Assembly: GCA_016786725.1 (NCBI GenBank)
Contig: JAEUVU010000016.1
Coordinates: forward strand, 1 to 64,000
DNA from: Ferruginibacter sp.
Lineage (GTDB): Bacteria > Bacteroidota > Bacteroidia > Chitinophagales > Chitinophagaceae
DNA length: 64,000 nucleotides
Direction: 5' to 3'
Shown here: positions 56,501 through 64,000 of the stretch, piece after piece
How positions within the stretch are numbered: position 1 is the first letter of the stretch
Layout of the letters: every line of letters starts with the position of its first letter
Notes under the pieces: model-generated
Database searches by the model: none
What the model saw: only the letters and a program-made list of their open reading frames with translations
What the model was told of the DNA's origin: nothing
Translations under genes and position numbers: made by a program

Positions 56501-57596
56501 TACTGCCATGGGCACTTCTGCCCTTCGTGGTAATTATAGTGGTATCCGGAATGTGGGTGTAGGAATAAACAGCGGCTTTAATGTTACCAGCAGTAACAAT
56601 ACGTATTTAGGCAGCTATGCAGGCGAAGGTGTTGCCACCAGAAGTACCGGTGGAGAAAATACCGGTGTAGGATACCAGGTATTGCAGGATATACGCTCGG
56701 GAGCCAATAATACTGCTGTTGGTTACAGGGCCATGAATGCCGATTCTACCGGCAGCCTGAATACAGCCGTTGGTAATGGTGCCCTTTTTTCAAACACCCA
56801 GTCTAACGTAAACCAGGCTTTTGGATATAATGCGTTGTATAGTTATAATGGCGGTGCCGGAGATGGCTACAATAATGCTTTTGGCGACCGTGCAGCCGAA
56901 GGCCTTACAACCGGTACGCAAAACGTAATAATGGGATCCTGGGCATTTCTGAGCCATACTTCAGGATCTTTTAACACAGCAATAGGTAATTATGCAATGG
57001 GGGCTGGTACAAGTGGCAGCAATAATACCGCACTGGGTGCCCAGGCATTATCTAATACTAGTGCATCTGGTAATACAGCTATAGGGTATAATGCCGGAAC
57101 CACCAATACAACCGGCACCAACAATACTTTAATTGGTAACCTGGCAAATGTTACCAGCGGCGCATTAACCAATGCAACAGCAATTGGCTATAATGCAACT
57201 GTAGCCCAAAATAATTCACTGGTATTAGGGCAGGTTGGTGTTGTTGATGTAGGTATTGGTACTAATACACCAACAGCCAGGCTTGATGTATCAGGCGATT
57301 TTAAATTGGGTACCAATGGTACGGTTTTAACGCAGGTGGTCAAACAAACGGTAAGCACAGTTACTATTCCTTCTGTAGCTGCCAATAGCACGTTTGCTGT
57401 TGATTATACTGTTACGGGTGCTGCATTAAATGGGTCGGTTGCTATTTCACCAAATACTGTGCTTCCCACCGGCGTAATCATTGGGTATGCAAGGGTAGTT
57501 TCTCCAAATACTGTTAGGGTATCTTATGCAAATATCACTGGATCTGCCAGTACAGCAACTGCCGGGTATTCACTTTTCATCACGGTAATCAATTAA
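53541..57596 (+). CDS. Secreted repeat-fibre protein 4 (short beta tip)
   Basis: A 1351-residue protein. The first 100 residues closely match fibre protein 3 (MTK..R.AFAI signal peptide ending TANAQ, then VSINTSGATADPSAILDVTS and the shared cap). The shaft (about 135-1200) is made of about 17-residue N-T-A-V-G-x-x-A-L repeats with inserted longer units. The neck NATAIGYNATVAQNNSLVLG and VGIGTNTPTARLDV lead to a short C-terminal beta domain (about 1250-1351) unlike those of the other three. No S74 and no T9SS tail are present. The gene is a paralogue of fibre gene 3 with a different tip. Confidence 0.87.
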   Translation: MTKFVRFAFAISFAIVLHFTANAQSVSINTSGATADPSAILDVTSTTKGVLIPRMDKTQRNAIATPATGLLVYQTAPDSAGFHYFDGVQWIWLSGTSDSTAWKITGNSNITSANFLGTTNDSALRFRVRNIPSGIVDSINGSTALGYSALRTDNGGFANVALGRNAMQSNRNGSYNTVAGYNALINNDSSYYTTAIGYNAMLNHRNGYWNTAVGMQALLTDSTGQQNTALGVQALVNNKVGSNNTAVGTNSLFFNLASNNTAVGHTAGAYNSYTLTDPTIAIENTAIGYQAGYGNWNGSKNTSLGFRALFASGGGFVYGTNRNTAIGDSAMAFSLGSRNTVVGTEAFSRAVAGSENVVMGDSAMGGASNTNGNVAIGYKALNKQVNQGYNTAVGYFSQRDSSKNTYYNTSIGAYSMEYNRTGIYNTGLGLSAMRFADSTSYNTAVGSDAMYTHIKGDLNTAIGHQAMGSDSAGSINVAVGWRSLRNNKTGQENTAVGVGSLEADSSGSWNTAVGRYASFLNKSGHYNVSMGMQAAVVGDTATATTFLGYQAGYNNKSDYNTGVGAYSLASNNFTTGSNLTGIENTGLGYGSGYLVNLGSKNTAVGHQAMRGVTSYISGNRNVAIGDSAMTYLTSGSDNVAVGMQALLRNTIAYSNVAVGGNALRNNTVSARNVAMGDSAMYTYSYNPGGTFTSDNTAVGSKAMFNTQSTTTGNGTKNTAVGSEAMIENTTGYANTAMGVSALRENTTGFGNTVVGRSANRLSKKGNYNNYYGLEAAYNDSSGTHNNAMGYLASFNNDTASRITAIGTSALYSNRHSDNVAVGYQAATNMDGDPVNFPSLQNTMIGTEAGYGFWARGRSTGVGYRALYNYSNGGIYGSSVGRNVAIGDSAMAFTYGAYNVAVGTEALSRAENSGRNVAVGDSSMGDTYQVFDNVAIGFRSLVKATRSSPTATGNTGTGAYSLRQLTSAIWNTANGYFALENDSTGSENTAMGTSALRGNYSGIRNVGVGINSGFNVTSSNNTYLGSYAGEGVATRSTGGENTGVGYQVLQDIRSGANNTAVGYRAMNADSTGSLNTAVGNGALFSNTQSNVNQAFGYNALYSYNGGAGDGYNNAFGDRAAEGLTTGTQNVIMGSWAFLSHTSGSFNTAIGNYAMGAGTSGSNNTALGAQALSNTSASGNTAIGYNAGTTNTTGTNNTLIGNLANVTSGALTNATAIGYNATVAQNNSLVLGQVGVVDVGIGTNTPTARLDVSGDFKLGTNGTVLTQVVKQTVSTVTIPSVAANSTFAVDYTVTGAALNGSVAISPNTVLPTGVIIGYARVVSPNTVRVSYANITGSASTATAGYSLFITVIN

Positions 57597-57630
57597 TAAA
57601 ATACTTATTATCTTTTATAAAAACAAGATC

Positions 57631-58086
57631 ATGAAAATCATTAAATCAACATTGCTCGTAACGATTGTATTGTGTGCAACAACCCGTTTACACGCTCAGC
57701 AGGAAAAAAATAATCTAGCGCCTCAATTAAAACCAGAAGTTTTAAAACAGGAGGAGATGAAAGCGCCGCCACAGACAGGACTCAATACACCCTCTCCTCA
57801 GCCCGAATTAAAACCTCAGCCTGGCACGCAATTACCCAGGGAAGCTGCTGCACCATCAAATACAAAACCGCAGCAAAACGACGAAGGGAAAAGCGAAGCT
57901 AAAGCTTTGCCAAAACCCAAAACTGTTGTACTGGACAACGGTGCCGGTGATGAAACAAAAAACCTTACACCCGAACAGCAAAACATTTTGAATGGAAAAA
58001 GCGAAAGGCCCAAAAACTCCGGAGCACAGGTGCAGCATTCAGCCCAACAAAAAACTACACAGGCACAGCCAGTTAACCAAAATTAA
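57631..58086 (+). CDS. Small secreted Pro/Gln/Lys-rich protein
   Basis: A 151-residue protein with a signal peptide (1-23, ending RLHAQ). The mature chain is low complexity with PQLKPEVLKQEEMKAPPQTG and PELKPQPGTQLP, then DETKNLTPEQQNILNGK, and a Gln-rich end. No family is recognised. It starts 34 bp after fibre gene 4 and ends in front of a strong terminator, so the two form a transcription unit. Its design matches the 123-residue protein after the fibre 3 unit. Confidence 0.75.
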   Translation: MKIIKSTLLVTIVLCATTRLHAQQEKNNLAPQLKPEVLKQEEMKAPPQTGLNTPSPQPELKPQPGTQLPREAAAPSNTKPQQNDEGKSEAKALPKPKTVVLDNGAGDETKNLTPEQQNILNGKSERPKNSGAQVQHSAQQKTTQAQPVNQN

Positions 58087-58132
58087 AGAGCATCAGTAAA
58101 AAAATTTTGATACTTCTTGATTACCTCTTTTT

Positions 58133-58156
58133 AAAGCCCCTTAAAGGGGCTTTTTT
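58133..58156 (+). terminator. Intrinsic terminator after fibre unit 4
   Basis: Arms AAAGCCCCTT and AAGGGGCTTT pair perfectly around one base, with a run of six T. It lies 47 bp past the stop of the small secreted-protein gene. Confidence 0.9.
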
Positions 58157-58198
58157 GTATGCATCAATTAAATTAATTTCGGGGCTAAAGAAAATAAG

Positions 58199-58609
58199 AT
58201 GATTCAACGCATTCAATCCCTTTGGTTATTACTGGCGGCAGCCTGTGCATTTGCAGCATTAAAGTTGCCTTTTTATAGTGGCACCAACGCAAAAGGTATT
58301 CCTTCATACGAATTAAATGGCTCAGAAAATACTTTATTAATGGCTTGTACCATTGCAGTGGGAGCACTGGCACTCATTATTATTTTTCTTTACAAACAAA
58401 GAACGTTACAGTTGAGGCTTTGCGTGCTGGGGATTTTACTGGAGGCGGTTCTTATTTTTTTGTACTACCGGGAAACAACAACTTTTACTGAAGGCACCTA
58501 CTCTTTAACTGCTATTTTGCACAGTGTTATTGTGCTTGCTTTTGTACTGGCCGCCAGGGGCATCAGTAAAGATTCAAAACTTTTAAAGGAAAGCGACAGG
58601 CTGAGGTAA
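58199..58609 (+). CDS. DUF4293 membrane protein
   Basis: A 136-residue protein beginning MIQRIQSLWLLLAAAC, the usual start of the DUF4293 family of Bacteroidota. Four membrane helices are visible: about 7-25, 43-63, 70-90 and 100-120. It ends in a short charged cytoplasmic tail. Function is unknown. It is convergent with uvrA, with a dyad repeat between them. Confidence 0.85.
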   Translation: MIQRIQSLWLLLAAACAFAALKLPFYSGTNAKGIPSYELNGSENTLLMACTIAVGALALIIIFLYKQRTLQLRLCVLGILLEAVLIFLYYRETTTFTEGTYSLTAILHSVIVLAFVLAARGISKDSKLLKESDRLR

Positions 58610-58617
58610 TGTGTGAT

Positions 58618-58673
58618 GTTAGATGTACGATGTACACATGCATCTAAAAAATTGCCTACATCGTACATCCAAC
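58618..58673. repeat. Inverted repeat between DUF4293 gene and uvrA
   Basis: Arms of 17 bp at 58618-58634 and 58657-58673 are complementary apart from one mismatch (core ATGTACGATGTA), with a 22 nt spacer. It lies between convergent genes and may end both transcripts; it also has the look of a dispersed intergenic repeat. Confidence 0.65.
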
Positions 58674-58682
58674 TTCGTACAA

Positions 58683-61508
58683 TTATAAAAACTTGCCTGT
58701 ATAACTTTCCTCACATTTCTTCAGGTCAGCAGGTTTGCCTGCAAACACCAGGTTACCACCACCATCGCCGGCTTCGGGGCCAAGGTCAATTACCCAATCA
58801 GCGCTTTTTATAACATCGGTATTATGTTCTATTACGAGTATAGTATGGCCTTGTTCTATAAGTGCATTAAAAGAGGCCAGTAACTTTTTTATATCGTGAA
58901 AATGCAGGCCTGTTGTTGGTTCATCAAAAATAAATAAGATGCTGCCCTGTGTTCTTCCCTTGCCAAGGAAAGAAGCCAGCTTTACCCTTTGGGCTTCGCC
59001 TCCCGATAAAGTATCGGATGACTGGCCGAGTTTTACATAGCCCAATCCTACATCACTAAGTGGCTGTATCTTTTTGGCAACATCTGCTGCATCTTTATCA
59101 GAACCTGAGAAAAATTCTATCGCTTCATCAACCCCCATCTCCAGCACATCATGAATACTCTTGTCTTTGTATTTCACTTCAAGCACTTCTTCTTTAAAAC
59201 GTTTGCCGCCGCATACATCACAGGTAAGATGCACATCAGCCAGAAACTGCATTTCAACAATTTGTTCGCCTTCACCTTTACAGGCATCGCATCTTCCCCC
59301 ATCTACATTGAATGAAAAATGTTTGGGCTGAAAACCACGCATTTTACTCAAAGGCTGTTTGCTGTAGAGGTCACGGATTTCATCATAGGCTTTAATATAA
59401 GTAACGGGGTTACTTCGTGAAGATTTACCGATGGGATTCTGGTCAACCATTTCCACCTGCGCAATAAAATCAACATCACCACTGATGGATTTATGCAGGC
59501 CGGGCTTGTCGAAGCTTTCTCCTTTCAGTTTTTGTAATGCAGGATAAAGTATCTGTTTTACTAAAGTTGTTTTACCACTACCACTTACACCGGTAACTAC
59601 GCAAAAAAGCTGTAAAGGAAATTCAACAGCAATATTCTTCAAATTATTTTGCCTGGCGCCTTCAACTTTTACAGAGCGCTTCCAGCTACGCAGTTGTTTG
59701 GGTGGTTCAATATTCATTTCCCCAGATAAATATTTACCGGTAAGGCTCTCAGGGTTATTGATAATCTCATCATAATCTCCTTCAGCAACTACTTCTCCGC
59801 CTAAATGACTTGCCAGCGGCCCCATATCAATGATATGATCAGCTTCTCTCATCATCATTTCATCATGCTCAACCACCACAACGGTGTTGCCCAGGTCTCT
59901 TAATTCTTTTAATACACTGATCAGCCTTTCTGTATCACGGCTGTGTAAACCAATGGATGGCTCATCTAAAATATACAACGAGTTGGTTAAATTACTTCCC
60001 AGGCTTCTGGTTAATTGTATGCGCTGGCTTTCACCACCACTCAATGAATTTGCCAAACGGTTTAAAGTGAGATAGCCGAGCCCAACATCCAGCAAAGTTT
60101 TTATGCGGTGATTGATCTCAATCAAAATTCTTTTAGCAACCTGCTGATCGTATTCGCTCAGCTTTAGTTTTTGAAACCAGGTAAACAGATCCTTCACCGG
60201 TATTTCACAAAGTTGGCCGATATGTTTACCTCCGACCTGCACATACAATGCTTCGGGCCGAAGCCGGTAGCCTTTGCAAGCTGTGCATAATGTACGGCCC
60301 CGGTAGCGGCTTAATAAAACACGATATTGTACTTTGTATAAATTCTGTTCTACCTCTTTAAAAAAATCATTGATGCCGTTTGCATATTGGTTGCCCTCCC
60401 ACAAATCCTTCAATTGTTTTTCAGTAAGGTCAATAACCGGTTTATGAATGGGGAAATCAAATTTCTTTGCGGCTCTCACAAAATTATCTCTCCAAATACC
60501 CAGTTTCTCTCCTTTCCAAGGCGCTACAGCGCCTTCATAAACACTCAGGCTTTTATCCGGAATAATCAGGTCAGGATCAATACCCAGTATCTGCGAAAAA
60601 CCTTCGCAAACCGGGCATGCACCAAAGGGATTGTTGAAAGAAAATAAATTGGGTACAGGTTCTTCAAATACAATTCCATCTGCTTCAAACTTATTGGAGT
60701 AATGCAGCAGTTTATCCTTATTTACTTCAAGGTACATTTCGCCTTCGCCTTCATAAAAGGCTGTATTTACTGAATCTGCAATACGGTGCAGTTCATCCTC
60801 ATCAAACTTTTTAGCAACCAATCTGTCTATTAATAAAAAAGCCTTATCAGTTTTTTTTATAGAAGTTTTTTTATCCGATTCCAGAAGGTCTTCTATCCTT
60901 ACAGGTTCCTGATTAACGTATAACCTGCTGAAACCCTTCTGCAATAAAATGTTCAGTTCCTCCGGTATACTTCTGTTTGCATGTTGCTTAAACGGCACTA
61001 TCAATACAGCTCTTTCTCCTTCCGGCAGACCTTCAATTGTTTTTACCACATCTGCTACATCATCCTTTTTAACTTCCTTCCCGCTTACGGGAGAGATCGT
61101 TTTGCCTGCCCGGGCAAATAATAGCCTGAGATAGTCATAGATCTCAGTCATACTACCTACTGTACTGCGAGGCGTTCGGGTAATCACTTTTTGTTCGATG
61201 GCAATGGCCGGGCAAAGTCCTTTTATATAATCCACATCGGGTTTGTTCATGCGCTGCATAAACTGGCGGGCATAGGCGCTCAGGCTTTCGGCATAGCGGC
61301 GCTGGCCTTCGGCAAACAAGGTATCAATGGTTAAGGAAGATTTACCCGATCCGGAAACTCCGGTTACCACTACCAGTTTTTCACGGGGAATGGAAACAGA
61401 TACATTTTTTAAGTTATGTACCCTTGCGCCCTTGATCTGTATGTCTTTTTGGTTATGTAGAGGTTCTTTTTTTACCTTTTCTTTCGCTTTTGCTATGGCC
61501 ATGCTCAA
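58683..61508 (-). CDS. uvrA: Excinuclease ABC subunit A
   Basis: A 941-residue protein of standard length. It has two ABC ATPase halves (first Walker A GVSGSGKSSL near 50, second GVSGSGKTTL near 645). The zinc modules CPVCEGF ... CTACKGY and CDACKGEGE ... CDVCGGKRF are present, as are the signatures NSLSGGESQRIQL and DTLSGGEAQRVKL, and Walker B LYILDEPSIGL and LFIFDEPTTGL. It is the damage-recognition subunit of nucleotide excision repair. It is a single gene here, with no uvrB nearby. Confidence 0.98.
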   Translation of the reverse strand: MSMAIAKAKEKVKKEPLHNQKDIQIKGARVHNLKNVSVSIPREKLVVVTGVSGSGKSSLTIDTLFAEGQRRYAESLSAYARQFMQRMNKPDVDYIKGLCPAIAIEQKVITRTPRSTVGSMTEIYDYLRLLFARAGKTISPVSGKEVKKDDVADVVKTIEGLPEGERAVLIVPFKQHANRSIPEELNILLQKGFSRLYVNQEPVRIEDLLESDKKTSIKKTDKAFLLIDRLVAKKFDEDELHRIADSVNTAFYEGEGEMYLEVNKDKLLHYSNKFEADGIVFEEPVPNLFSFNNPFGACPVCEGFSQILGIDPDLIIPDKSLSVYEGAVAPWKGEKLGIWRDNFVRAAKKFDFPIHKPVIDLTEKQLKDLWEGNQYANGINDFFKEVEQNLYKVQYRVLLSRYRGRTLCTACKGYRLRPEALYVQVGGKHIGQLCEIPVKDLFTWFQKLKLSEYDQQVAKRILIEINHRIKTLLDVGLGYLTLNRLANSLSGGESQRIQLTRSLGSNLTNSLYILDEPSIGLHSRDTERLISVLKELRDLGNTVVVVEHDEMMMREADHIIDMGPLASHLGGEVVAEGDYDEIINNPESLTGKYLSGEMNIEPPKQLRSWKRSVKVEGARQNNLKNIAVEFPLQLFCVVTGVSGSGKTTLVKQILYPALQKLKGESFDKPGLHKSISGDVDFIAQVEMVDQNPIGKSSRSNPVTYIKAYDEIRDLYSKQPLSKMRGFQPKHFSFNVDGGRCDACKGEGEQIVEMQFLADVHLTCDVCGGKRFKEEVLEVKYKDKSIHDVLEMGVDEAIEFFSGSDKDAADVAKKIQPLSDVGLGYVKLGQSSDTLSGGEAQRVKLASFLGKGRTQGSILFIFDEPTTGLHFHDIKKLLASFNALIEQGHTILVIEHNTDVIKSADWVIDLGPEAGDGGGNLVFAGKPADLKKCEESYTGKFL

Positions 61509-61833
61509 AATTACTATTATTTGTGCTGCTACAGATATGTGAAACTTTTCTTAAAGCAGATTTTTGCTGTAACTTTTTTAAAAACTATGCCTTAGTTTTA
61601 TTTCATAGTTCGGTACTGCCTCTAACTGTGAAAACGTAGTTTTACTAAGTAATAAAACTAAAAAAATAGGGCGTTAGTACTCATACTATTTAAAAACCAA
61701 CAATCTATTTTTACAGTCCAATATCCAAAAAAATGAAAAGCCGTTTGAGCCTATCTAAAAGACTTCTACGCTTTTTTCACAATTTTTGGAACCTGTTACA
61801 CATTATCCTAACAATCTAAAACTGTAGAAGTTT
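61509..61833. other. 325 bp divergent region between uvrA and the sigma factor gene
   Basis: No gene. It should hold promoters for uvrA (minus) and the sigma factor gene (plus). I see AT-rich DNA, no TAnnTTTG match, and no inverted repeat that I would call an operator. Confidence 0.4.
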
Positions 61834-62415
61834 ATGAAAATCCTGAGCAATCTTACCGACCAGCAGCTTATCCATTTATATATGGAAGGAGATGCCAACG
61901 CCCTTGCAACCATTGTAACCCGTTACAAGGACAAAATTTACACGTCTATTTACCTGCTGGTAAAAGACAAGTACCTCACCGAAGACATTTTCCAGGATGT
62001 GTTCATCCGCATCATTGACACCTTAAAAGGCGGCCGCTATACGGATGAAGGTAAATTTTTACCCTGGGCCATGCGTATTGCACACAATATGTGCGTAGAT
62101 CATTTCAGAAAGGTTAAACGTACGCCAACCATTAAAACCAGCGACGACCGCGACATTTTTGAAGTGCTGAATTTTTCTGAGGCCGGCGCCGACCAGAAAA
62201 TGATGAATGGCCAGAGCCAGGATAAAGTGAGGAAAATGGTTGACCTGTTGCCTGAAGATCAACGTGAAGTAATTATCTTACGCCACTATGCCGATCTTAG
62301 CTTTAAAGAAATTGCCGACCTTACAAGCTGCAGCATCAATACAGCACTGGGTCGCATGCGCTATGGTTTAATTAACCTCCGCAAAATGATGACCGAAAAA
62401 CAAATTGCATTATAA
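61834..62415 (+). CDS. RNA polymerase sigma-70 factor, ECF subfamily
   Basis: A 193-residue protein. Region 2 spans about 20-90 (IVTRYKDKIYTSIYLLVKD, EDIFQDVFIRI, PWAMRIAHNMCVDHFRK). Region 4 spans about 130-185 (LPEDQREVIILRHYADLSF, KEIADLTSCSINTALGRMRYG). No anti-sigma factor gene follows: the next gene is convergent, across a terminator. Target promoters are unknown. The start MKILSNLTDQQLI places the ATG immediately before region 2 as usual. Confidence 0.95.
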   Translation: MKILSNLTDQQLIHLYMEGDANALATIVTRYKDKIYTSIYLLVKDKYLTEDIFQDVFIRIIDTLKGGRYTDEGKFLPWAMRIAHNMCVDHFRKVKRTPTIKTSDDRDIFEVLNFSEAGADQKMMNGQSQDKVRKMVDLLPEDQREVIILRHYADLSFKEIADLTSCSINTALGRMRYGLINLRKMMTEKQIAL

Positions 62416-62470
62416 ACACATTACGCCTTTTTTAAGAAAAGGAAAATCTGTAATCCCCCGATTCAAACTA

Positions 62471-62497
62471 AAAACCTCCATCATGTGGAGGTTTTTT
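62471..62497. terminator. Bidirectional terminator between the sigma factor gene and dsbD
   Basis: Arms AAAACCTCCA and TGGAGGTTTT pair perfectly with a 5 nt loop. T runs follow on both strands. It lies between the convergent sigma factor and dsbD genes. Confidence 0.9.
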
Positions 62498-62504
62498 ATT
62501 GCCG

Positions 62505-64000
62505 TTATTTTTTTGACTTTTCAAATGCAGCCAGTCCGCATAGCAGCCAGTCTTTATACTCCTTTACATTGGGTGTGTAACCCACAGGTTTGTTCATCAA
62601 TATCTCATCGCCATTTAAAATAGCGTAAAGCGGCTGGGCATTGTTTTTAAAATTCTCTGTTTCAAATGTTGCCCATTTATCGCCCACAGTAATAATTTCT
62701 TTTTCTATACCCTCTTTTGTTTTATAGGTAAACTGTTGTGCGGCCGGCAGGCTTTTCTTATCATCAACATAGAGAGAGACCAGCACAAATTTTTCCCTCA
62801 TGATGCTTTTTACTTCTTCATTGGTCCATACATTCTCCTCCATTCTGCGGCAGTTAACACAGGCATATCCTGTAAAATCAATAAGCAAAGGTTTATTTTC
62901 GGCTTTTGCTTTTTGTAATGCTTCGTCATAATCTTTTAAAGGCTCAAAATTTTTACAGTTAACCGGGTTATTGTAAACACTGTAGCAAAGCGGAGGTGGA
63001 AAACCGCTGATCAGTGTAAGGTTTGCATATTTCGTATTGGTGATGCCCGGCACCAGGTAAACTGTAAAAGCCAGGAAGACAGCAGCAAAAACATACCTTG
63101 GCCTGGTTATTTTTTGTTTAGGCCCGTCAAGCGGAAATTGTATTTGCCGCAGCAGATAAAGTACGATGCTGATGCCTACCAATACCCAAATGCCAATAAA
63201 TACTTCTCTTTTCAAAAGCCCCCAATGCATTACCAGATCGGCATTTGATAAGAATTTTATTGCAAGGCCAACTTCTATAAAACCCAGAACCACTTTTACA
63301 GAATGTAACCAGCCACCTGATTTTGGTAATGAGTTTAACAGGTTTGGAAATAGTGCAAACACGGCAAATGGTAAGGCCAGCGCCAAACCAAAACCACCCA
63401 TACCTGCTGTTAACTGAACCGCTCCTCCTGTTAATGAACCAACAAGTAGAGAACCCAGAATGGGCCCGGTGCAGGAGAAAGAAACTATGGCCAAAGTAAG
63501 CGCCATAAAAAATATACCGATGACATTTCCCGTACCTGCTTTTGAATCTGTTTTGCCAGAGAGTGTGCCAGGTAATGCTATTTCATAAAATCCAAAAAAT
63601 GATAATGCAAAAATTATGAAGACCGCAAAGAAAATAACATTAAGCCAGGGATTGGTAGAAACAGAATTTAATATTTCGGGGCTGGCACTGTCTATAAAAT
63701 AGAACGGAACACTTAACAAAACATAAATAAGAAAGATGAAAAAACCGTAGAGGGAAGCATTAAAAATACCCTGCTTACGGCTTACCGCTTTTTTGGTAAA
63801 GAAGGAAACCGTTAATGGGATCATGGGAAATACACAAGGTGTAATTAACGCAAGCAAGCCGCCGAGGAAACCCAGCAGAAAAATTGTGATCAGATCCCCG
63901 GAGATGGATGCTGTGCCTCCGCAATCATTTACAGGTTTGTTCAGGTCAATTGCTGAAACAAGAATTCTATTTGAAGCTGAAGCATCCACCCCTGCTTCCA
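62505..64000 (-). CDS. dsbD: Thiol:disulfide interchange protein DsbD, partial (5' end outside window)
   Basis: The frame is open to the right edge of the window (EAGVDASAS continues upstream of an internal GTG at 63989), so the N-terminus is missing. At least 497 residues are visible. A CcdA-like eight-helix membrane domain starts LLALITPCVFPMIPLTVSFF and contains LAIVSFSCTGPILGSLL, with the two transmembrane Cys residues. A C-terminal thioredoxin domain with CVNC in GYACVNCRRMEENVW follows. DsbD carries electrons from cytoplasmic thioredoxin across the membrane to periplasmic partners. An N-terminal alpha domain probably lies beyond the edge; the DCGG just before the first helix would be its last part or a linker. 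Confidence 0.9.
   Translation of the reverse strand, partial: EAGVDASASNRILVSAIDLNKPVNDCGGTASISGDLITIFLLGFLGGLLALITPCVFPMIPLTVSFFTKKAVSRKQGIFNASLYGFFIFLIYVLLSVPFYFIDSASPEILNSVSTNPWLNVIFFAVFIIFALSFFGFYEIALPGTLSGKTDSKAGTGNVIGIFFMALTLAIVSFSCTGPILGSLLVGSLTGGAVQLTAGMGGFGLALALPFAVFALFPNLLNSLPKSGGWLHSVKVVLGFIEVGLAIKFLSNADLVMHWGLLKREVFIGIWVLVGISIVLYLLRQIQFPLDGPKQKITRPRYVFAAVFLAFTVYLVPGITNTKYANLTLISGFPPPLCYSVYNNPVNCKNFEPLKDYDEALQKAKAENKPLLIDFTGYACVNCRRMEENVWTNEEVKSIMREKFVLVSLYVDDKKSLPAAQQFTYKTKEGIEKEIITVGDKWATFETENFKNNAQPLYAILNGDEILMNKPVGYTPNVKEYKDWLLCGLAAFEKSKK

Noticed and set aside
37858..57596. Repeats considered as CRISPR or satellite DNA
   Set aside because: The repeats are in frame, coding, diverged at synonymous positions and have no constant spacer structure.
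42600..57600. Many long open frames on the minus strand opposite the fibre genes
   Set aside because: They are shadows of the repetitive plus-strand genes: the same low-complexity Pro/Val/Leu/Ala pattern repeats wherever the N-T-A-V-G codons recur, with no signal of an independent family.

Overview
The window looks like chromosomal DNA from a Bacteroidota bacterium, probably of the Chitinophagaceae type. The reasons are a type IX secretion (T9SS) C-terminal sorting domain, several hits to the TAnnTTTG promoter element, DUF3127/DUF4293-type proteins, AT-rich intergenic DNA without strong Shine-Dalgarno sites, and long intergenic palindromes. No rRNA, CRISPR array, transposase or integrase is visible.

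Region 1 (1-22.7 kb, all minus strand) is one long nonribosomal peptide synthetase (NRPS) operon that leaves the window at the left edge. In transcription order it holds a NusG/UpxY-like antiterminator, a type II thioesterase, a serine-hydrolase-like domain fused to a cyclic-peptide ABC exporter, an SbnA/SbnB-like pair for L-2,3-diaminopropionate (Dap), a 3284-residue NRPS (C-A-T-E-C-C*-A-T-C), an asparagine-synthetase-like amidotransferase, a 1041-residue NRPS (A-T-C), and the start of a third NRPS (C*-A...). C* is a half condensation domain with only the C-terminal lobe. The first adenylation domain reads by eye as the diaminobutyrate-type code D-I-W-E-L-T-A-D-D-K, is followed by an epimerase, and sits next to Dap biosynthesis genes. 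A peptide containing D-Dap or a close diamino acid is therefore the best guess. The hydrolase part of the exporter has lost all three catalytic motifs.

Region 2 (23-37.8 kb) is ordinary chromosome: tRNA-Pro and tRNA-Ser, dnaA, a DUF3127 protein with an SSB-like acidic tip, an FAD-dependent dehydrogenase, a NatAB-type ABC exporter, a nitronate monooxygenase/FabK-like gene followed by an orphan polysaccharide export pair, a DUF1761 membrane protein, a sugar-phosphate nucleotidyltransferase and glyA.

Region 3 (37.8-58.1 kb, plus strand) holds four large secreted proteins (598, 1285, 1444 and 1351 residues). Each has the same N-terminal cap and a shaft of about 17-residue N-T-A-V-G-x-x-A-L repeats, but a different C-terminal tip. 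One tip is a peptidase S74 intramolecular chaperone plus coiled coil. A TPR sensor histidine kinase/LuxR-type regulator pair lies between the first and second. A T9SS cargo protein and two small Pro/Lys-rich secreted proteins follow the large genes. The set looks like a modular surface-fibre system that grew by duplication.

Region 4 (58.2-64 kb) holds a DUF4293 membrane protein, uvrA, an ECF sigma factor and a DsbD-type thiol reductase cut by the right edge.
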